The notes below the pieces were generated by a model. The model saw only the letters and a list, made by a program, of their open reading frames with translations. It did not search any database and was not told where the DNA came from. The position numbers and the translations under genes are program-made. Positions 26,739-38,055 of a DNA stretch of 64,000 nucleotides are shown here, piece after piece. Position 1 is the stretch's first letter. Every line of letters begins with the position of its first letter. The DNA comes from Methylomonas methanica (GTDB taxonomy: Bacteria > Pseudomonadota > Gammaproteobacteria > Methylococcales > Methylomonadaceae), in NCBI GenBank assembly GCA_001644045.1, contig LUUF01000019.1, positions 1 through 64,000 of the forward strand, read 5' to 3'.

Positions 26739-26790
26739 CTAGGACTAGGACTAGGACTAGGACTAGGACTAGGACTAGGACTAGGACTAG
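26739..26790. repeat. Hexanucleotide tandem repeat (CTAGGA)n
   Basis: Eight perfect CTAGGA units plus a partial unit (52 bp) lie about 45 bp after the stop of the 417-residue protein and about 150 bp from the convergent hybrid kinase stop. Perfect repeats of this length are prone to slipped-strand copy change. Confidence 0.9.
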
Positions 26791-26944
26791 GGAATAAGCA
26801 AACACTAACTCTTAGCTGTTATCCAAAGCTATATTTGCATTGATGATTGGCCAAGCAGACCACCCACCCCATGAACCATGCAAGTGATTATCCCACACAC
26901 GGCTCTCCGGTTAACGCCCTCCTCATCGGGATTTAAGCTCCCTA

Positions 26945-29900
26945 CTAATCGTTGATAGACTGCGCCAATAAAGCCGAAAACTGTTCGGCGGCCATCGGCT
27001 TACCGAACAAATAACCCTGCGCTTCGTCGCAGTCGTTTTGCAACAAATATTGCGCCTGTAACTCCGTTTCCACACCTTCCGCTATCACCTTGAATTTCAG
27101 GATTTTGGCGATGGAGATAATCACCAGCACGATCGCGGCGGCATCGGCTTCGTGCGGGATGTTGGCGACGAAGGAGCGATCGATTTTCAGTTTGTCGAAT
27201 GCGAACTGCTTGAGTTGATTGAGGCTGGAATATCCGGTGCCGAAATCGTCGATCGAAATTTGCAAGCCGGTTTCCCTGAGCTTGGCCAGGATATCGCGTT
27301 TCCGTTCCGGATTGCGGATGAACAAACTTTCCGTCAGCTCCAATTCCAGATATTCGGCTGGCAGGCCGGTTTCGTTGACAATGGCGATGACTTGCGCGAC
27401 GAAATCCTCCTGGTCCAATTGGCGCGCCGATACGTTGACAGCCATCGTGAACGGCGGATAACCGCTTTGCCGCCAAACTTGATTCTGTCGGCAAGCCTCG
27501 CGCAGCACCCATGCTCCAATCGCCTCGATCAGGCCGATTTCCTCGGCGACCGGAATGAACTGATCCGGCGGAATCAAACCCAATTCTGGATGCCGCCAGC
27601 GTATCAACGCCTCGGCACCGACGATTCGCCCGGAATCCAGGTCAATTTGCGGCTGATAGTGTAGAAAAAATTCGTCGCGTTGCAGCGCCCGGCGTAAATC
27701 GCTTTCCAAGCGCAATTTAGTCGACACGGCAAATTCCATGCTGTCTTCGTAAAAACAGTAAGTATTGCCCTGCTCCTTGGCGCGGTACATCGCGGTGTCG
27801 GCGTGCTTAATCAGCAAACCGCTATCAGTGCCGTCGGCTGGATATAAAGAAATGCCTATACTGGAACTGATGTAAAACTCCTGGCCCATCAGCACGAACG
27901 GATGAGCGATTGCGATACGGATTTTATCTGCCACTGCAGCGGCAACTTGCTGGTTGGCTATGTTTTCCAACAACAACGTAAACTCATCGCCGCCAAACCG
28001 GGAAACCACATCTTCCCGCCGCACGCAACCTTGAATCCGTTCCGCGGCAGTTTTCAGCAATTGATCGCCGACATCGTGCCCCAAGGTATCGTTGGTAAGT
28101 TTGAAACGATCCAAATCCAGGAACAACACGGCATGGAGTAAACTTTTATCCGTATCGTTCGAGATCACCGAGGTCAGCCTTTGGATGAACTGGGTGCGAT
28201 TGGCCAGATCGGTCAAGGGATCGTGGTAAGCCAAGCGATTCAAAGTGCGTTGAGTCAGGCTGGCTTCCAACAAATGCGCGATACGCTTGCGCAGTACCGC
28301 GAAATGAATCGGTTTGGGAATGTAGTCGTTGGCGCCTATCGAGAATGCCAACTCCACCGAATGTTCGTTTTCCAACGCGGTAATCATCAATATTGGTACG
28401 TCGGCGCCATGGGGCAGCGCACGGATTTTGCGGCAAGCCTCAAAACCGTCCATTTCCGGCATCATGGCATCCATCAAGATCAAATCAGCCATTTGCCGTT
28501 CGCACAGCGTCACTGCCTGCCGGCCGGTACCCGCCAAATCGACCAGATAGCCGTCTTTCTCCAGGACATCTTGCAAGGCAAAACGCATGGCTCTATCGTC
28601 GTCGGCCACCAGTATCCTGGGACTGGATTGCGGGACCTGATCACTGACGCTTTCCGTGCAAATTTCCAAATTCAGCAATTGTTCGATAAACCGGTATTCG
28701 TCGCGCAGTTGATGCAGTAAGGCCTGACCGTTCTCGATTTGCCCTTGAGCCGCTAGTTCTTCCAATTGTCGGGCAATAGCCGCCAGTTTTTCCGCGCCCA
28801 GGTTGCGGCTGGCGCCTTTCAGGCCATGGGCCAATTCGCGCAATTGCAAATGATTGTCCGCAGCCAGCGCCAAGCCGATTTGCTCGATTTGCGCCGGCGC
28901 ATCTTCCAAATAATAAGCAACCATCTTCACAAAACCTTGGCCGATTTCATCGCGCAATTGTCGCAAAACCGCATTATCCAGCGTCTCGATCGCATGCTCT
29001 GGAGGTAGCGGCACGTTGGCGGCATGCGGTCGCCCGTCGAACCAACTCAATAGCTTGTCCCGCAAGGGTTTCAGCTTGATAGGCTTGGCCAGATAATCGT
29101 CCATCCCGGCCGCCAAACATAAATCGCTGTCGCCCTGCTGGGCGTTGGCGGTCATCGCCACGATGGGCACCCGGCCCAACGGCTCCGGCAATAACCTAAT
29201 GCGCCGGGTGGCCTCGAAACCGTCCATGTTCGGCATATGACAATCCATCAGGATCAAATCGAAAGCCTGCTGCGCCAGCCAAGTCAAGGCCTCCACCCCG
29301 GAGCCGGCGATTTCGTAACTGCAACCCAACCGTTCCAGCATGCCCGCGGCCACCATCTGACTAGCGCGGTTGTCTTCCACGATCAGCACCCGCCGGCCCA
29401 TGGCGGCGGGTGGCTCGGCCTCGCCTTCCCAGCCGGTTCCGGGCCCTTGATAATCTTGCCCAACCGTTAATATGAAATCGTATAGCTTGGATACTTGTAC
29501 CGGCTTCTCCAACTGCGCGGCAACGTTCGGTAAGCGCGATAGATTGGGAGCAGTACCTGGATCGGACAACAAGATGACTTTGACTGCCGCCAAGCCCGGA
29601 TCGGACACGATCATATCGACCCAAGCGCCATCGGCGACATCTTTCAGATCGATGATGGCAAATTGATAAGCCTGCCCCTGATCGCGGGCGGAACGCAACA
29701 TATCCACGGCCTTGATGCCGTAACCGCTGTGACGGTAATGGATGTTCCAGCGTTCCAGGCTTTGCGTCAGGAATTGCCGCATTTTGTCGTTTTCGGTGAC
29801 CACCAAGATCCGCAGATTGGCAAAGTAGGCTTGCCGAGCCTCGGATAGTCCCTGCGTGCCGAAGGGCGGAGCAAAAGGCACGGTAAACCAGAACGAACTG

Positions 29901-31366
29901 CCTATCCCTTCCCGACTTTGCACCCCGATTTGCCCGCCCATCAATTGCACCAACTGCCGGCAAATCGCCAGGCCCAGGCCGGCGCCCTCGTAATGCCGGC
30001 TCATGGAGCCGTCGGCCTGGACAAAAGCGTCGAAAATACTGGTTTGCGCCGCGTCGGGTATGCCCATCCCCGTATCGGTGACGCAAAACCGCAACAGCAG
30101 TGGATCGCTTGCCGATGCTTCGGCCGTCACGTCGATAGTGATGCTGCCGCGATCGGTAAACTTCAACGCGTTGCCGACCAGATTGATCAAGACCTGCCTC
30201 ACCCTGGAGGCTTCGCCGTTCAATACCAGCGGTATATCGTCGGCTATCGTATAACCCAGTTGCAGATTTTTCCGGTGCGCCTGACCGGACATTAACTCCA
30301 GCACTTCGTCCAACGTCTCATACAACACAAAATCGACCGGTTGCCGCTTCATCATGCCGGATTCGATGCGCGAGAAATCCAGAATATCTTCGATCAACTT
30401 CAACAACGATTCGCCGGCGTTGCGGGCCACCATCGAATATTCCAATTGTTTGGGCGTCAAGCCCATGTCTTGCAGCAGTTCCAGCATGCCCAGTACTGCG
30501 TTCAAAGGCGTACGCAATTCGTGGCTGACGTTGGCGGCAAACTCGCCCTTCAGGCGCGCCGATTCCAGCGCAGTGTCGCGGGCGCGCTCCAACTGCTTTT
30601 CCCGGGTTTCCAGCACCGCCATCATGGTGTTAAACGCTTCGCCCATTTCGGTAATATCGCGTGGCCCGCTTAATGCGGCCCGGACGTTTTTTTCACCCGC
30701 GGAGGCTTTGCCCATCCGCAAGGCCAATTGCTTGATCGGTAGCGTCAGGCGGCGCGACATGACCAATAAAAACAGCAAGAACAAGGCGGCAGAGCCGCCG
30801 GAAACTATCAGCGTGGAAAGGCGAATTTGGTCTTTCAACAGATTTAACGATTGTTTACCCTGTACTAAACGCACATAACCGAGCAACTCGGGCGCCGGCA
30901 TTTGCGCTTCGAACGGGGAAGCCTCATGTTCTCCGGCGTTGCGCGCGAATACCGGCGCGGCAAAATACCAAGCCCGTTCGTTCTCCTGAACCAGTTCCAT
31001 AGCCTCCGGCCAGTACGCCTCGCCTACGGCGCCAGGCATGGCCTGATCGCCGCGCTCGAACAATAGCATGTGATCGGGATTGAAAATGGCCACGCCGCGC
31101 ACGTCGGGAAACGCCAGAAAACGCCGGGCAGGCTCCTCGGCGTTTTCCCGGCTGGCGTAAAGCAGGGCTAGAGCACTCTGGGCCGCGAACGCCTCGGTGG
31201 TCTGCAAACCTTGGGCTATCCACTTGTCGCGGACGATATGATAGGACAGCGTGGAGATAGCGAATGCCGATAGCACCGAGACTACCGCCAGCCCGAAACA
31301 AAACGTTACGATAAGCTGCTGTAGAAAACTCGCCCCTTTGAACCGAGGCCACGGCGAACGCTGCAT
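26945..31366 (-). CDS. Hybrid histidine kinase with Hpt, GGDEF and EAL domains
   Basis: A 1473-residue inner-membrane signalling protein. TM1 (about 16-40), periplasmic sensor (45-180), TM2 (184-204), HAMP (204-255), HisKA (H282 in NVSHELRTP), HATPase (about 385-498), weak REC (515-635, D573), REC (658-775, D708), Hpt (795-880, H847), REC (917-1035, D966), intact GGDEF (GGDEF at 1125-1129), intact EAL (EAL at 1252-1254). It should relay phosphate and adjust cyclic di-GMP. It starts 5 nt after the binding-protein gene stop, with AAGGGAA upstream, so it is cotranscribed with a periplasmic binding protein and a TonB receptor. Confidence 0.93.
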   Translation of the reverse strand: MQRSPWPRFKGASFLQQLIVTFCFGLAVVSVLSAFAISTLSYHIVRDKWIAQGLQTTEAFAAQSALALLYASRENAEEPARRFLAFPDVRGVAIFNPDHMLLFERGDQAMPGAVGEAYWPEAMELVQENERAWYFAAPVFARNAGEHEASPFEAQMPAPELLGYVRLVQGKQSLNLLKDQIRLSTLIVSGGSAALFLLFLLVMSRRLTLPIKQLALRMGKASAGEKNVRAALSGPRDITEMGEAFNTMMAVLETREKQLERARDTALESARLKGEFAANVSHELRTPLNAVLGMLELLQDMGLTPKQLEYSMVARNAGESLLKLIEDILDFSRIESGMMKRQPVDFVLYETLDEVLELMSGQAHRKNLQLGYTIADDIPLVLNGEASRVRQVLINLVGNALKFTDRGSITIDVTAEASASDPLLLRFCVTDTGMGIPDAAQTSIFDAFVQADGSMSRHYEGAGLGLAICRQLVQLMGGQIGVQSREGIGSSFWFTVPFAPPFGTQGLSEARQAYFANLRILVVTENDKMRQFLTQSLERWNIHYRHSGYGIKAVDMLRSARDQGQAYQFAIIDLKDVADGAWVDMIVSDPGLAAVKVILLSDPGTAPNLSRLPNVAAQLEKPVQVSKLYDFILTVGQDYQGPGTGWEGEAEPPAAMGRRVLIVEDNRASQMVAAGMLERLGCSYEIAGSGVEALTWLAQQAFDLILMDCHMPNMDGFEATRRIRLLPEPLGRVPIVAMTANAQQGDSDLCLAAGMDDYLAKPIKLKPLRDKLLSWFDGRPHAANVPLPPEHAIETLDNAVLRQLRDEIGQGFVKMVAYYLEDAPAQIEQIGLALAADNHLQLRELAHGLKGASRNLGAEKLAAIARQLEELAAQGQIENGQALLHQLRDEYRFIEQLLNLEICTESVSDQVPQSSPRILVADDDRAMRFALQDVLEKDGYLVDLAGTGRQAVTLCERQMADLILMDAMMPEMDGFEACRKIRALPHGADVPILMITALENEHSVELAFSIGANDYIPKPIHFAVLRKRIAHLLEASLTQRTLNRLAYHDPLTDLANRTQFIQRLTSVISNDTDKSLLHAVLFLDLDRFKLTNDTLGHDVGDQLLKTAAERIQGCVRREDVVSRFGGDEFTLLLENIANQQVAAAVADKIRIAIAHPFVLMGQEFYISSSIGISLYPADGTDSGLLIKHADTAMYRAKEQGNTYCFYEDSMEFAVSTKLRLESDLRRALQRDEFFLHYQPQIDLDSGRIVGAEALIRWRHPELGLIPPDQFIPVAEEIGLIEAIGAWVLREACRQNQVWRQSGYPPFTMAVNVSARQLDQEDFVAQVIAIVNETGLPAEYLELELTESLFIRNPERKRDILAKLRETGLQISIDDFGTGYSSLNQLKQFAFDKLKIDRSFVANIPHEADAAAIVLVIISIAKILKFKVIAEGVETELQAQYLLQNDCDEAQGYLFGKPMAAEQFSALLAQSIND

Positions 31367-31371
31367 TTCCC

Positions 31372-32316
31372 TTACGGCACCGGGAAAACCATCGCGAATT
31401 CGCGGCGCGTCTGACTGGAAAAGCGCAAGCCCAAGTGTTCCGCGGTGCGTAAATTCACGGCCACCAGTAAATCCTGCAACAGTTGCACCGATTCGGACCT
31501 GCCGTCTGCATGTAGTTGTTGTTTGGCTAGACCGGCCAAGCTGCGGCCCATGCCGAAATTGTCCGGATACAGCGAAAATAACGCGCCTTTACGGACATGA
31601 TCGAGATTGCTGGAGAACACCACGAAGTTTTTTTCCCAAGCTTCGCGCAGCACTTCCGGCAGCAGGGCTTGCTCGTCCATGGCAGCGTTTTCGCGCGGCA
31701 GCCACAAAGCGATGGAATTGTCTTTGACTTCTACCAGAATTTGCCGGAACAGTTCGGACGAGTCGTGTAAATTGCCGGTCGGCTGCGCCACAAGCGTCAG
31801 GCCGCGCTCGCTGGCGGCGCGCTCGGCATGCCCGATCTCCCAGGCCGTTTGCCGGGGATCGTAGATGACGGTCACTTTTTTCACGTCCGGCACCAGTTTT
31901 TTCAAACGGTCGAACATGGCTTCCGGCGCCGGCGTCAGGCTGATACCGGCCAAGCCTTGCACTTCGTCCGGGCGCATCATCGTCGCACCGATCACCACCG
32001 GAAACTCGGCGGCTACCGACTTGGCCACGGCCAGACCGGCCCGACCCAGGGTTACCACCACATCGACCCGGTCGTTTTTCAGATCGCTTAGCAATTTTTG
32101 GGTGGAATTATCCCGCTCGCTCAGCAGGTAATGACCGACCGGCTGACCCAACTCCTGTTCCATGCCGCGCGCGATCTCCATGAACACCGAACGGTAAGGT
32201 TCGCGCACATCCGGATAAACGATGGCGACACTGGGCGTTTGCGCCCAAGCGCCGCCGCCAATCGGCCACAGCAGGCACAAAATCAACCCTAGCGAAAAAA
32301 ATAGTCGAGAGAACAA
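31372..32316 (-). CDS. Periplasmic binding protein (ABC_sub_bind family)
   Basis: A 314-residue exported protein (signal 1-25, AWA-QTP) of the TrpX-like ABC_sub_bind fold, with two lobes (for example [16 protein letters not shown] and [15 protein letters not shown]). The start is TTG with AGGAG 5 nt before. No ABC permease or ATPase is nearby. It lies between a TonB receptor and a sensor kinase, so it more likely presents a ligand to the kinase sensor domain than to a transporter (inference). Confidence 0.82.
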   Translation of the reverse strand: MFSRLFFSLGLILCLLWPIGGGAWAQTPSVAIVYPDVREPYRSVFMEIARGMEQELGQPVGHYLLSERDNSTQKLLSDLKNDRVDVVVTLGRAGLAVAKSVAAEFPVVIGATMMRPDEVQGLAGISLTPAPEAMFDRLKKLVPDVKKVTVIYDPRQTAWEIGHAERAASERGLTLVAQPTGNLHDSSELFRQILVEVKDNSIALWLPRENAAMDEQALLPEVLREAWEKNFVVFSSNLDHVRKGALFSLYPDNFGMGRSLAGLAKQQLHADGRSESVQLLQDLLVAVNLRTAEHLGLRFSSQTRREFAMVFPVP

Positions 32317-32367
32317 AATTACTCCTGAATCATTGATAGTAGCGGGACACGGCCAGCGACAACTCGG

Positions 32368-34518
32368 CTAAAAATGAATACTGACTTCGCCGTAAAAACT
32401 GCGCGGCGCCAGCGGCAAATCGTTGGGGATGGCCGCCGGATTACCGGCGAGGCTGGGTTCCCGCGCGCTGACATCGAACAGATTGCGTACCGAAAAGGCC
32501 ACTTCCACATGCTTGGCCACATTTTGCCGGCGTAGCGTCACATCCACCCAAGTATAATCCGCGACCGGCTTACGCGTATCCCCGGCGCTGCGGTCGCGGC
32601 CCACAATCCATTTCGCTTGCGGACTAAGATGCCAGTCGGGCAGAAACTCCCAATTCAGCCGCAGGTAGACTTGATGATGGGGGGCATAGCCGCTATCGCG
32701 ATCCTGCGCCTGATCGCGGCTACGTTGATAGGCGTAGTTGCCGACGATCTTCAATGCGTCGGCGGCCTGCCACTCCGCTTCCAATTCGGTGCCGTAGCCT
32801 TGCTGAGTCCCGGTATTTTGCGCCGTCGAGGTGGTAGCATTGGCATCCGGTACGAAACGGATGATGTCCTTCCACCAGAAGTTAAAGAAATTCAACCCTA
32901 GGCGCAGACTATCCGCCGGCCGATAGTCGAAACCCAGTTCGACATTTTCCATCGTTTCCGGGCGCAAGGCGGCATTACCGAGTTGCGCCGGGTTGTTGAT
33001 GATGTACATTTCCTGAAACGACGGCGCCCGAAACGCCGAGCCGTACATCAATTTGGCGGTCAAATCGTAGCGGGCTTCCCAAATCAATGCCGCGCGCGGA
33101 TTGAAGGTATTGCCGAAATCAGAATAGCGGTCGTAACGAGCGCCGGCGGTCAAACTCCAGTCGTTGGCGAAGTTCCACTGATCCTGCAAAAACAGATAGG
33201 CCACTTTCCGGTCCACCTCGGGGATAAACGTCGAGGCGGTACCGGAAACGTCGGTCAGCGGAATACCCGGCAACGACGGTATCGACGCACCGGTAGCCGG
33301 ATCGATGCCGAAATTCTGACTGACCCGCGCCTTGAACAGGCTGTCGTAGTTAAAGCCTATGCCGCTACGTAACTGATGTTGCTGAAAGCCGCTGTAGGCA
33401 AAAGCCTGGCTGATGCGCACATGGCGCTCCCATACCTCCGGATTGCCGATGTAGCCGTTCGGAAACGTCACCGGCGCCCCGGCACCGATCTGACCGTTGG
33501 CGCCGATCGGCAAAGTCGTGCCCGCCGGAAATAAGGTTAGATTGCGCTCGATTTCCTGAGTCGATTCGAAGTAGCTGATCTGACTGGTCAAATCCCAGTT
33601 TTCGATTGCGTCGGTGTGGTAGGTCAGATCGGCGTTCCAGCGGTCGCCGGCGTAGCGGTTGACCGGGTCCAAGGCTTGGGCGACGCCGGAGCCGATGCCT
33701 AGATCGCTACGATGTTGCAATCCGCCGCGAAACCGCCAATTGCCGCGCGACAAATCCAGCCGGGCATCGAGATTATCGCGCGACATGTTTAGCGGCCCCG
33801 GCGCCAGCGAGACGCTGGTTCCCAGCAAGCGGTCGAACTGGCTTTGCAAGTCGGCATCGACGATGGCGTCCTGACCGGCGGTCTTGTGGTATTCAAAAGC
33901 CAATGCGATGTCGAAGCCGGCCCATTCGCCCCCATGCAAGCCCCAGCCGTCGTAAGTATCGAAACTGCCGACCCGGCCGCCAAGCTCGGTGCCGTCGATA
34001 TCCTGTTTGGTTTTAGTAATGACATTGATCACGCCGGCGAAAGCGTCGGCGCCGTATACCGCGGACCCAGGTCCACGCACGACTTCGATGCGGGCGATGT
34101 CGCGGATCGGCATGCCGCCCCAAACCTCGCTACGGCTGCCGGTATAGGAATTGGTGATCGGAATGCCGTTGACCATCATCAGCACCTGCTGATTGAACTG
34201 CGAAAAAATGCCGCGAAAGGTATAGATAGGGTTGTAGCCGATGGTGTTGCGTTCGACATGCAAACCCGGCACGGTTTCCAGCACTTCGTCGATGTCGGTG
34301 GCACCGATCTGCTTGATATCGGCGGCGGTAATTACCGTGGCGATGGACGGCGCCTTGGAGATCGGTTGTTTGTAACCGCTGGCGATACTGACCATTTCCT
34401 CGGTCCCGTAGATTTGCGATAGTGCTCTTTCTTCCTCCTCTGGAGAGACCGGTTGCGCTCGAGCCGCGGCACCTATCAGATAGCCGCAACAAGTAAGAAG
34501 CAACGGGCGGAACATCAT
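32368..34518 (-). CDS. TonB-dependent outer-membrane receptor
   Basis: A 716-residue receptor with a signal peptide (1-21, ARA-QPV), plug domain (about 48-165, KAPSIATVITAADIKQIGAT and VRGPGSAVYGADAFAGVINV) and a 22-strand-type barrel ending in aromatic F (GEVSIHF). AGGAG precedes MMFRP. The ligand may be a siderophore, cobalamin, sugar or metal chelate; nothing fixes it. It heads an operon with the binding protein and hybrid kinase. Confidence 0.9.
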   Translation of the reverse strand: MMFRPLLLTCCGYLIGAAARAQPVSPEEEERALSQIYGTEEMVSIASGYKQPISKAPSIATVITAADIKQIGATDIDEVLETVPGLHVERNTIGYNPIYTFRGIFSQFNQQVLMMVNGIPITNSYTGSRSEVWGGMPIRDIARIEVVRGPGSAVYGADAFAGVINVITKTKQDIDGTELGGRVGSFDTYDGWGLHGGEWAGFDIALAFEYHKTAGQDAIVDADLQSQFDRLLGTSVSLAPGPLNMSRDNLDARLDLSRGNWRFRGGLQHRSDLGIGSGVAQALDPVNRYAGDRWNADLTYHTDAIENWDLTSQISYFESTQEIERNLTLFPAGTTLPIGANGQIGAGAPVTFPNGYIGNPEVWERHVRISQAFAYSGFQQHQLRSGIGFNYDSLFKARVSQNFGIDPATGASIPSLPGIPLTDVSGTASTFIPEVDRKVAYLFLQDQWNFANDWSLTAGARYDRYSDFGNTFNPRAALIWEARYDLTAKLMYGSAFRAPSFQEMYIINNPAQLGNAALRPETMENVELGFDYRPADSLRLGLNFFNFWWKDIIRFVPDANATTSTAQNTGTQQGYGTELEAEWQAADALKIVGNYAYQRSRDQAQDRDSGYAPHHQVYLRLNWEFLPDWHLSPQAKWIVGRDRSAGDTRKPVADYTWVDVTLRRQNVAKHVEVAFSVRNLFDVSAREPSLAGNPAAIPNDLPLAPRSFYGEVSIHF

Positions 34519-34560
34519 GGCTAACTCCTGTTTCGAATTGTAGTGATAGGAGGATTACGC

Positions 34561-34578
34561 ATTAACCCCGGGGCTAAT
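34561..34578. promoter_or_regulatory. 18-bp near-perfect palindrome before the TonB receptor
   Basis: ATTAACCCCGGGGCTAAT has one mismatched pair and lies 43 bp upstream of the receptor start. It has no T-run, so an operator is as likely as a terminator for the kinase gene upstream. Confidence 0.3.
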
Positions 34579-34726
34579 CTTTCGAGAGAATAGCAAGCTG
34601 CGCGCAGTGTTTGTTAAATTTCAGCCCTTCATTTAATTCAGATCAAATCTTGCGGGTTTTCCGGGACAGTGCATAGGATAGCAGAGGCCAAAAAATCCGG
34701 GCTATCGTTAGGGGTAATGTGCGGCA

Positions 34727-36451
34727 CTATCGCTTAATCAACAAAATCGCGATAACACCAGCCAATATGAAGGACACGCCTTTCCAGAACGCCGCCGGGT
34801 TGCGTTCCAGCAAAGCCGGCCCGGTCTTGGTCAAGAACGCCGGATTGGGATGGCGTAAATCAAAGATAAACTCGGACAGGTCTTCGTAGCGTTTATGTGG
34901 ATCGGGATGCGCGGCCTTGCGGATGGTGTCGTCCACCCAACCCGGAACATCCCGATTGCGGTACAAGGTGGCGTCGTAGCTGAGTTTGTTTTGCGCGGCC
35001 CTGGATTTGCATTTGGCCACTTCCGCGCCGTAAGGCAGTTTGCCGGTCAGCATTTGATAGGCGATCACCGCCAGGGAAAACTGCTCGGCACGCACCGAGC
35101 CCGGCTCACCCAGAAAATACTCCGGCGCGGTATATTGCGCGGTGCCAAGCATATGCTGGTGGCCGATGGTCGCGCCCATCTCCACAACGCCGGCCACTCG
35201 GGTCGAACCAAAATCGATGATTTTCACCGTGCCGGTGCCGTCTATCATGATGTTGTCCGGCCGCAGATCCTGATGCAGCATTTCCAGACGATGAAAACCC
35301 CGCAAGCCCTTAGCGATTTGTTCGACGATGCCGCGCACGGTTTCCAGATCCGGCTGCGGATGGTCGATCATCCACTGTTTCAGGGTCTGGCCGTCGATAA
35401 ATTCCGTGGCAACATAAAGAAAATTGCGTTTGCGGGTCTGCGCGCACGGCTTTAACACATGCGGGTTGTTGATGCGCCGGGCAATCCAGTCTTCCATCAG
35501 AAAGCGTTCCAGGTATGCAGGGTCGCCGCGCAAATCGATGGACGGGGTTTTAATCACCACATGCGCCTGGGTTTCATTGTCCACCGCCAGATAAATATGA
35601 CTACGGCTGCTGGCATGTAATTGCCGGACGATGGTGTAACCGTCGAACGCCATCCTGGCGTCCAATTGCGGCGGGAACGGCAAGTCGGTTAAGGACTGAT
35701 ACAGTTCGTTGGCGCTGGGCAGCGGCAGTTGGTCGATGCGCACAATCTGTACCGTCAGATTATCGCCGCTGCCATTTCCGTAGGCTGCCTCGACGATGGT
35801 TTTTGCCGCACCGTCCAGATCGTCGCCGGCTTGGAGGATGGTTTGGGTTACAAAACGCGAACTAACATATTCGTAAACGCCATCGGTCGCCAATACGAAC
35901 ATATCGCCCAAACCGACGGTCAACGCTTGATAATCAATTTCCAGACGCGAATCCATGCCCATCGCCCGGCTCAGGTAACTTTTCTCTTGAGAAATCCATA
36001 AGCGGTGGTCGTGGGTCAGCTGTTCCAGATCGTTATCCTGCACCCGGTAAATCCGCGTGTCGCCGACATGGAATAGATGCGCGGTGGCGGATTTGATCAC
36101 CAGCGCACTCAAGGTGCAGACATAGCCGCGATCCATATCGTAACAATCGCGACTTTGCCGAGTTTGCGCGTACAACCAGGAGTTGGTGGCGGTCAACACC
36201 CGCTGCACCGACTTCTTCACCGACCAGGCTTCCGATGTGCAAAAATAATCAGCCAGAAAGCCGGTCACCGCCGCCTGACTGGCGATATGGCTGACTTCGC
36301 TGCTGCTGATGCCGTCGGCCAATGCTATCGCAATGCCTTTGGCGCTTAGTTGCGGCTCTTTGGCGATATAAACGCCATGAAAATCCTGATTCAGCGCCTT
36401 GCGGCCCTTATCGGAATATTGGCCGACGGTAACGCATAATTGACCGGACAT
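34727..36451 (-). CDS. Bifunctional PP2C phosphatase / Ser-Thr kinase
   Basis: A 574-residue membrane-anchored protein. The N-terminal PP2C domain (about 1-240) has metal-binding motifs LADGISSSE, HVGDTRIY and ATDGVYEY, plus SGDNLTV. The kinase domain (about 270-535) has the catalytic loop HQDLRPDNIM and IDFGST. A C-terminal TM (about 553-571) ends in KR. It follows the FNT channel and cyanase genes, an arrangement known in several gammaproteobacteria, and may set their activity in response to nitrogen status (inference). The Lys of the kinase (VVIKTPS) is present. Confidence 0.9.
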   Translation of the reverse strand: MSGQLCVTVGQYSDKGRKALNQDFHGVYIAKEPQLSAKGIAIALADGISSSEVSHIASQAAVTGFLADYFCTSEAWSVKKSVQRVLTATNSWLYAQTRQSRDCYDMDRGYVCTLSALVIKSATAHLFHVGDTRIYRVQDNDLEQLTHDHRLWISQEKSYLSRAMGMDSRLEIDYQALTVGLGDMFVLATDGVYEYVSSRFVTQTILQAGDDLDGAAKTIVEAAYGNGSGDNLTVQIVRIDQLPLPSANELYQSLTDLPFPPQLDARMAFDGYTIVRQLHASSRSHIYLAVDNETQAHVVIKTPSIDLRGDPAYLERFLMEDWIARRINNPHVLKPCAQTRKRNFLYVATEFIDGQTLKQWMIDHPQPDLETVRGIVEQIAKGLRGFHRLEMLHQDLRPDNIMIDGTGTVKIIDFGSTRVAGVVEMGATIGHQHMLGTAQYTAPEYFLGEPGSVRAEQFSLAVIAYQMLTGKLPYGAEVAKCKSRAAQNKLSYDATLYRNRDVPGWVDDTIRKAAHPDPHKRYEDLSEFIFDLRHPNPAFLTKTGPALLERNPAAFWKGVSFILAGVIAILLIKR

Positions 36452-36470
36452 GGCTTAAAGCAAATCCGCC

Positions 36471-36914
36471 TCAGTAACTCTTATACGGCAGAAACTTTCC
36501 GCTCATCACGATCTTGACCCGGTCGCCTTTCGGATCGGCTTCGCGCTGCAAATCCATACTAAAATCGATCGCGCTCATGATGCCGTCGCCGAATTCCTCA
36601 TGAATCAGCGCTTTAAAGGTCGTGCCGTAGACATTTACCAGCTCGTAAAAACGATATATCAACGGATCGGTCGGCACGGCGCTGGGCAGCGAACCCTTGT
36701 ACGGCACCACTTGCAGTTGGGCGATAGCGTCGGGCGGCAAATCCAGCAGCGCGCCGATGGCGGCGGCTTGTTCGGCATTCAGGGTCATCTGCCCCAGCAA
36801 TGCGGCGGTGGTCCATTCCTTACTTAAACCAATCGCCTCCGCCAGTTGCGCCCAGCTCAGTTGCTTGGCCAATTTTTGCGTAACGACCAATTCGGTCACT
36901 TCGTTGCGTGTCAT
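36471..36914 (-). CDS. cynS: Cyanate hydratase (cyanase)
   Basis: A 147-residue enzyme converting cyanate and bicarbonate into ammonia and CO2, a decamer in E. coli. The N-terminal helical DNA-binding-like domain (1-70) is followed by the catalytic domain. Arg88 and Glu91 (YRFYELVNVYG) and Ser114 (GIMSAIDF) correspond to R96, E99 and S122 of E. coli CynS. It lies between the FNT channel (77 bp) and the kinase/phosphatase (20 bp) in one operon with a sigma-54 promoter. Confidence 0.96.
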   Translation of the reverse strand: MTRNEVTELVVTQKLAKQLSWAQLAEAIGLSKEWTTAALLGQMTLNAEQAAAIGALLDLPPDAIAQLQVVPYKGSLPSAVPTDPLIYRFYELVNVYGTTFKALIHEEFGDGIMSAIDFSMDLQREADPKGDRVKIVMSGKFLPYKSY

Positions 36915-36991
36915 CTTTAACTCCTTTTGCCCATTGAACAGCGAGAAAATGACCTCTGGCTTAACAGCGTCGAGGCCATATCGAATTGTGA

Positions 36992-37804
36992 TTAGTTGAA
37001 AGAACGTTTCGGTGCGGTTCTGACATGCGTGGAATACAGCGTCAAGCCGGTAAATGCCAAGCCGCCGACCAGATTACCCAACACGGTCGGGATCTCGTTC
37101 CAGACAAAATAATCCATAATCGAGAAATTGCCGCCCATGATCAGGCCGGAGGGAAACAAAAACATGTTCACAACCGAGTGTTCGAAGGTCATGCCAAAGA
37201 ACAGCATGATCGGCATCCACATCGCTATTACCTTACCGCTCACCGAGGTAGAAATCATCGCCCCCACCACACCGGTGGACACCATCCAGTTACACAACAT
37301 GCCGCGAATAAAAATGGTAAACCAGCCGGCGATGCCGTATTTGGCATAGCCCAGCGTCCTAGCTTCGCCGATACCGGCCAGTTTTTTGCCGACCGCATCC
37401 GCTTCGACGGAAAAACCATAGGTAAACACGATGGCCATCATCACCGCCACCGTCAAGGCCCCGAGAAAATTGCCTAAAAACACCAAGCCCCAATTTCTGA
37501 GGATGCCGCCCATCGTCACCCCGGCGCGCTTGTCCAGCCAGGCCAGCGGCGTCAATACGAACACGCCGGTCAGCAAATCGAACCCCAGTAAATACAGCAT
37601 GCAAAAACCGACCGGAAACAAAATCGCCCCAAAGATCGGCGAGTTGGTTTGGACTGTAATCGACACCGCAAATACCGCCGCCAATGCCAGGATCGCTCCG
37701 GCCATATAAGCGCGAATCAGCGTGTCGCGGGTTGACATGAAGATTTTGGATTCACCGGCATCGACCATCTTTGTGACGAATTCCGAAGGGATCAGATAGG
37801 ACAT
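36992..37804 (-). CDS. Formate/nitrite transporter family channel
   Basis: A 270-residue inner-membrane channel of the FNT family with six helices (for example AYMAGAILALAAVFAVSI, GFCMLYLLGFDLLTGVFVL and NWGLVFLGNFLGALTVAVMM). The N(W/M) segments FIRGMLCNWMVSTG and FEHSVVNMFLFP follow the family pattern with its central His. Next to cynS it may pass cyanate, nitrite or formate; clustering and the nitrogen-type promoter favour cyanate or nitrite. It is first in its operon, behind a leader of about 240 nt. Confidence 0.9.
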   Translation of the reverse strand: MSYLIPSEFVTKMVDAGESKIFMSTRDTLIRAYMAGAILALAAVFAVSITVQTNSPIFGAILFPVGFCMLYLLGFDLLTGVFVLTPLAWLDKRAGVTMGGILRNWGLVFLGNFLGALTVAVMMAIVFTYGFSVEADAVGKKLAGIGEARTLGYAKYGIAGWFTIFIRGMLCNWMVSTGVVGAMISTSVSGKVIAMWMPIMLFFGMTFEHSVVNMFLFPSGLIMGGNFSIMDYFVWNEIPTVLGNLVGGLAFTGLTLYSTHVRTAPKRSFN

Positions 37805-38055
37805 AACTCACCTTTTAAATGTGGGAACAAAATGAACTTCGGTGTTTTACAAGCACCGCCATTCGTTTGATTAAGCCTGTGTGCGCAAGCTAAAGCTCCC
37901 CTGGAAACAAGCGTGTTACTCGTGAGCGAAGGTCCTGAAGGCAATAAGGATAGGAACAACGGACGAGTAAACCATGCTGCGGGTATAAAACCAGCAACTT
38001 TCCAACGCCGTTGTTGAAGGGAACCGAGGGTGCGCCATTGCACCGCGTAAATTGC

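Noticed and set aside
26739-26790. CRISPR array or telomere-like element
   Set aside because: The repeat is a direct 6-bp unit without spacers or cas genes.
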